A stretch of DNA of 64,000 bases from NCBI GenBank assembly GCA_016787225.1, contig JAEUUY010000011.1, forward strand, positions 62,001-126,000, read 5' to 3'. Positions 60,737-64,000 of this stretch are shown piece after piece (the stretch's first letter is position 1; the number at the start of each line of letters is the position of its first letter). A program made the position numbers and the translations under genes. The DNA comes from Chitinophagales bacterium. GTDB lineage: Bacteria; Bacteroidota; Bacteroidia; Chitinophagales; JADJOU01. The notes beneath the pieces were generated by a model, which was not told where the DNA came from, searched no databases, and saw only the letters and a list, made by a program, of their open reading frames with translations.

Positions 60737-62722
60737 ATGAAATCAGGGCGAAAGTTTTTATTGACCAATTTATTATACCTCAAAGTTTTTATCGCTTTTA
60801 CCTTTGGCATCATCTCTTCAGAATTTATATCGAATTACTGGGTATTAATAAGTCTTCCTTTCCTCTTTTTTGTTGCTCTCAATTTACTTTACTTTTTTAT
60901 CAAAGTGAGTAGAAGTAAGTTTTCTGATAGCTTTGTATTTTGTCTCATTTTTAGTTTTGGTATTTTCTTTCATAGCTGGACATGGAAGGAGAAAACAGAT
61001 AGCTTGGAAAAGCTAAAACCTATTTTAGAAAAAGAAGCAAGTCATATCATTCGCCTAGAAGACAAACCTCTGTTAAAAGCTAACTCACTTCAACTCGAAG
61101 CCACCTTATTGAGGTCTCAATCTGATACTGGTCAAGTAATTCTCCATGAGAAAATTCTAATTTATCTACCTAAGGATATTCAAATAAAACAACCATATTA
61201 TGGTCAAATTTTACAAGTCGAGGGTCGTTTAGTTCAACCTTCTCATGCGCATTATGTCTTTGAATTTGACTATGCCAAATGGTTAGAGCGCAATGGGATT
61301 TACGCCACACTTTATTCAAAAGATTTTTCGTCCATTAGTATGGATTCTAGTAGTTTTTACCAGTTATCTAAGATTCCATTTAAACTGCGAGACTATTTTG
61401 AAAATGAAATTGATCGAGTGCTATCCGATAAATCCTCTAATGCTATAGCCAAGTCTATACTTATAGGCATTCGCAGCGATGTTGATCGAGATCTATACAC
61501 CGCCTATGCCGATACTGGAACGATTCACATACTTTCTATCTCAGGATTACATTTCGGTATACTTATTTTATTTCTAGAATATCTATTGTCTTTTGCGATA
61601 AAAAAAGAAGGTTTACGATTAATTATTAAACACAGTGTCTCGTTTCTTTATGCCCTTATGACAGGATTTAGCGCACCTATCATGCGTAGTTTCATCATGT
61701 TTTTATTCTTTGATTTCACAAAATGGAAACAATTGCGAGTTAGTTCGTATAATATTTTGTTTCTTTCTGCCTGGCTAATTTTATTATTTGACACACATCA
61801 ATTATTCAATATCGGTTATCAATTTTCCTACTGTGCTTTGTTAGGCATTATGCTCATCTATCATCGAGCCATTTGGAAAATTCAATTCGGTTCTTTTATA
61901 CTTAATTTCATTTGGAAATCAACAGTAACTTTGTTAGCAGCATGGCTATTCACTGCTCCTCTGACTATTTTTTATTATCATAAATTTTCTTGGTTTGGTT
62001 CATTGAGTAATATTCTAGTCGTGCCTTTGACTACTCTTATCATGTATGTAGGATTCATATTTATCCTTTTTTCTAAACTAGATTTACTATCGAATTTACT
62101 AGGCGATCTCCTGACGCTACTTATCAAAATACAAAATACTATCATAGCGTTTTTTAGTCAAATTCCATATGCTAGTATTCACTCGAATATACTTGATATA
62201 ATAGGATTGATTTTGCTATTTGCACTCATTGGATTTGGAATGAGTTTAATATACTCTAAAACAAGATTCAGTCTAAGATTAACGCTTATCTGCACAACAA
62301 TCTTTACATGCTATAGCTCATTTCATTCTTTTAGATTGGCTATAGAAGAGAATTGGTTTCTCGTCTCAAACTATAAACATAGCGCTATCGCCTATAAAAA
62401 CAAGAATCAACTTCACATAATTACAGACACAATAGATGACAATATGCAGCGATACTTTTTCAATAGCCTAGAATCCTTTTATAATATCGACGCTTCAAAA
62501 ATACATTCTAGTTATGATTATATAGTCCAACAAAGAAATAAATTTAGTTATCACTTAGCAGCTCAGCCACAATTCTTGGTTTTAGCAAAAGAGAATAAAG
62601 AGCACTGGGATGATTATATAGAAAAAAGAGATAGCTTTGTATTGGTGTCCAATATAGGATATAGAAAATCAGATTTAATTAACACCTTGAAGCAAAAGAA
62701 TAAGCACTATCATGTTTACTAA
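60737..62722 (+). CDS. ComEC/Rec2-family DNA-uptake channel protein
   Basis: 661 aa. N-terminal membrane spans, a DUF4131 OB-like domain (about 95-200), then the Competence domain with IHILSISGLHFGILILFLEYLL and about eight spans to residue 520. The C-terminal 130 residues do not form a recognisable MBL nuclease domain (no HxHxDH), so this is the short ComEC form. It would translocate single-stranded DNA during natural transformation; DNA binding partners are not nearby. It overlaps tilS by 11 bases. Confidence 0.88.
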   Translation: MKSGRKFLLTNLLYLKVFIAFTFGIISSEFISNYWVLISLPFLFFVALNLLYFFIKVSRSKFSDSFVFCLIFSFGIFFHSWTWKEKTDSLEKLKPILEKEASHIIRLEDKPLLKANSLQLEATLLRSQSDTGQVILHEKILIYLPKDIQIKQPYYGQILQVEGRLVQPSHAHYVFEFDYAKWLERNGIYATLYSKDFSSISMDSSSFYQLSKIPFKLRDYFENEIDRVLSDKSSNAIAKSILIGIRSDVDRDLYTAYADTGTIHILSISGLHFGILILFLEYLLSFAIKKEGLRLIIKHSVSFLYALMTGFSAPIMRSFIMFLFFDFTKWKQLRVSSYNILFLSAWLILLFDTHQLFNIGYQFSYCALLGIMLIYHRAIWKIQFGSFILNFIWKSTVTLLAAWLFTAPLTIFYYHKFSWFGSLSNILVVPLTTLIMYVGFIFILFSKLDLLSNLLGDLLTLLIKIQNTIIAFFSQIPYASIHSNILDIIGLILLFALIGFGMSLIYSKTRFSLRLTLICTTIFTCYSSFHSFRLAIEENWFLVSNYKHSAIAYKNKNQLHIITDTIDDNMQRYFFNSLESFYNIDASKIHSSYDYIVQQRNKFSYHLAAQPQFLVLAKENKEHWDDYIEKRDSFVLVSNIGYRKSDLINTLKQKNKHYHVY

Positions 62723-63992
62723 GTCTCAACTACTTTTTCTAAATGATAAAAAGATGGCTCTCGCTTGCAGTGGTGGTGTCGACAGTATGGTGCTTGCGGA
62801 TTGTCTTCTAAAATACAAATTTGATTTCTCTATAATTCATTGCAATTTTCAACTACGTGGAGAAGGATCGTTTGAGGATGAAAAATTTGTCAAATCTTAT
62901 GCAGCCAAAAATAATCTTCGTTCATTCACTAAGTCGTTTGATACAGAAAATTCTGCTAAACTAAATTCCACTTCTATTGAAATGGAAGCAAGAAATTTGC
63001 GTTACAAATTTTTTCAAGAAATCTATCATCAGCAAGAATTAGACCTCATTCTTTTAGCACATCATCAAAATGACCAGGCGGAAACTATTTTTATGCGCCT
63101 CATCAAAGGTACAGGACTATCAGGACTATCAGGCATGAAAGAAATTCGAGATGACATATATTTTCGCCCTTTCTTAAATATAACAAAAGAAACCATATTA
63201 GACTACGCTAGAGAAAATAAAATTGAATACCGAGAAGATGCATCCAATAATGAAAATATTTATCAGCGGAATCACATCAGAAATAAAATTCTTCCATCAA
63301 TAGATAAAATAAATCCTTCCTTTAGAAGTGCATTGATACATCTTGGGAATTTAAGCTCTCAAACTAAATCTTTGATTGATGATGTATGCTACTCCTTAAC
63401 TGAAATTTGGGATAGCACAGGTAACTTAGATTTAACTCACTATACCGATAAACCATATTTGCCATTAATCATCTCACATATACTTGATAAAGAAATTTCA
63501 CACAAAGATCAGTTGGAATATATAGTTCATGCTTTGTCTAGCCAAGAATCTAAATTCTTTCAGTTGTCATCATACGAAATTGAAGTTAAGAACTTTCGCA
63601 TTTCAAAGATATCTGAAGTTCATTCTAAAATTAAAATTTACCATGCGCTCCATGATTTGATTTCGGATAGCGCTTTTCATACAGAAATAGTAGAAAACAA
63701 ACCTAATCTATTTAATGAAACTAGTTTATATATCGATATAGATAAGCTTAATTTTCCAATAAATGCCAGACCTATGCAAATAGGTGATAAAATCAAACCA
63801 TTCGGCATGAGGGGCTTATCCAGAAAACTGTCTGACATAGCTCAAGAATTGCAATGGTCGAGGTCTGAAAAATTGTCAAATAGAGTTTTTGTCGATGGTG
63901 ATAATGATATTATAGCTATCTTAGGCTATCGAATTTCTGAAAAAGTAAAATTAGACTCCAAAACGAAAACTATTCTAATAATCAGACAATGA
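62712..63992 (+). CDS. tilS: tRNA(Ile)-lysidine synthetase
   Basis: 426 aa. PP-loop ATP motif ALACSGGVDSMVLADCLL, HCNFQLRGEGSFEDEKFV, LLAHHQNDQAETIFMRLIKGTG and the C-terminal TilS domain (MRGLSRKLSDIAQE). It modifies C34 of tRNA-Ile(CAU) to lysidine so that AUA is read. Starts inside comEC, and its TGA overlaps the possible start of the next gene (ATGA). Confidence 0.95.
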   Translation: MFTKSQLLFLNDKKMALACSGGVDSMVLADCLLKYKFDFSIIHCNFQLRGEGSFEDEKFVKSYAAKNNLRSFTKSFDTENSAKLNSTSIEMEARNLRYKFFQEIYHQQELDLILLAHHQNDQAETIFMRLIKGTGLSGLSGMKEIRDDIYFRPFLNITKETILDYARENKIEYREDASNNENIYQRNHIRNKILPSIDKINPSFRSALIHLGNLSSQTKSLIDDVCYSLTEIWDSTGNLDLTHYTDKPYLPLIISHILDKEISHKDQLEYIVHALSSQESKFFQLSSYEIEVKNFRISKISEVHSKIKIYHALHDLISDSAFHTEIVENKPNLFNETSLYIDIDKLNFPINARPMQIGDKIKPFGMRGLSRKLSDIAQELQWSRSEKLSNRVFVDGDNDIIAILGYRISEKVKLDSKTKTILIIRQ

Positions 63993-64000
63993 AAAATTTT
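63989..64000 (+). CDS. Possible start of the next gene, cut by the window edge
   Basis: ATG overlapping the tilS stop (ATGA), followed by AAA AAT TTT. Only four codons are visible, so nothing can be said about the product. Confidence 0.3.

Overview
This window is chromosomal DNA from a member of the phylum Bacteroidota. The signs are: secreted proteins with type IX secretion (T9SS) C-terminal sorting domains; a gldB gliding-motility lipoprotein gene; the order four tRNAs-tuf-trpT-secE-nusG-rplK-rplA; the block TPR protein-DUF4292-EnvC-like protein; and many promoters of the phylum's type (TTG, about 19-20 bases, TAnnTTTG). Base composition is AT-rich. The mevalonate genes, TPR/LuxR-like regulators and TSP3-OmpA protein fit an environmental Saprospiria/Chitinophagia/Flavobacteriia-type lineage, but I cannot place it more finely.

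Layout. 1-3.5 kb: translation operon on the minus strand, with a textbook promoter at 3508-3537. 3.9-19.3 kb: accessory surface and signalling region, with a PKD-like T9SS protein, a histidine kinase/response regulator pair, a lipoprotein, an exported protein, a 1457-aa subtilase with four InlB-like repeats, a TPR/HTH regulator, and a YadA-like adhesin followed by a small T9SS partner. 19.3-30.6 kb: YceI, dUTPase, sugar nucleotidyltransferase, TPR-DUF4292-EnvC envelope block, thioredoxin-like protein, MscL, and an MFP-permease-ATPase export set. 30.6-37.7 kb: ompA-gldB-DUF2147-DUF3817 minus-strand operon, FAD oxidoreductase, two sugar-nucleotide epimerase/dehydratases, DUF4349 lipoprotein. 37.7-38.2 kb: a non-coding island holding a 247-bp MITE-like element. 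38.2-42.8 kb: miaE-purN-MBL hydrolase operon headed by a RelE/ParE-type toxin-antitoxin pair, then murQ, a small membrane protein and a second inverted-repeat element. 42.8-52 kb: lipoprotein, biotin carboxylase, TSP3-OmpA, mevalonate decarboxylase and kinase, atpD-atpC. 52-55.8 kb: accessory island with a 21-bp repeat array encoding hydrophobic heptads, an unknown gene, a methyltransferase/Mrr-like nuclease/PKD-like fusion, an internally duplicated protein and a candidate small RNA. 55.8-59.8 kb: four-gene surface operon with a metzincin. 59.9-60.1 kb: a large inverted-repeat-bounded structure, probably an RNA. 60.3-64 kb: RidA, ComEC, TilS.

Best candidates for undescribed biology are the 52-55 kb island (heptad repeat array next to a single-chain restriction-modification fusion with a C-terminal PKD-like domain), the structured element at 59927-60115 lying between a minus-strand promoter and the surface operon, the promoter-terminator unit at 55658-55788 that has no gene, and an 11-bp-phased direct repeat shared by the promoters of the subtilase and of the adjacent HTH regulator. 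Everything here was read by eye; no homology search or folding program was run.
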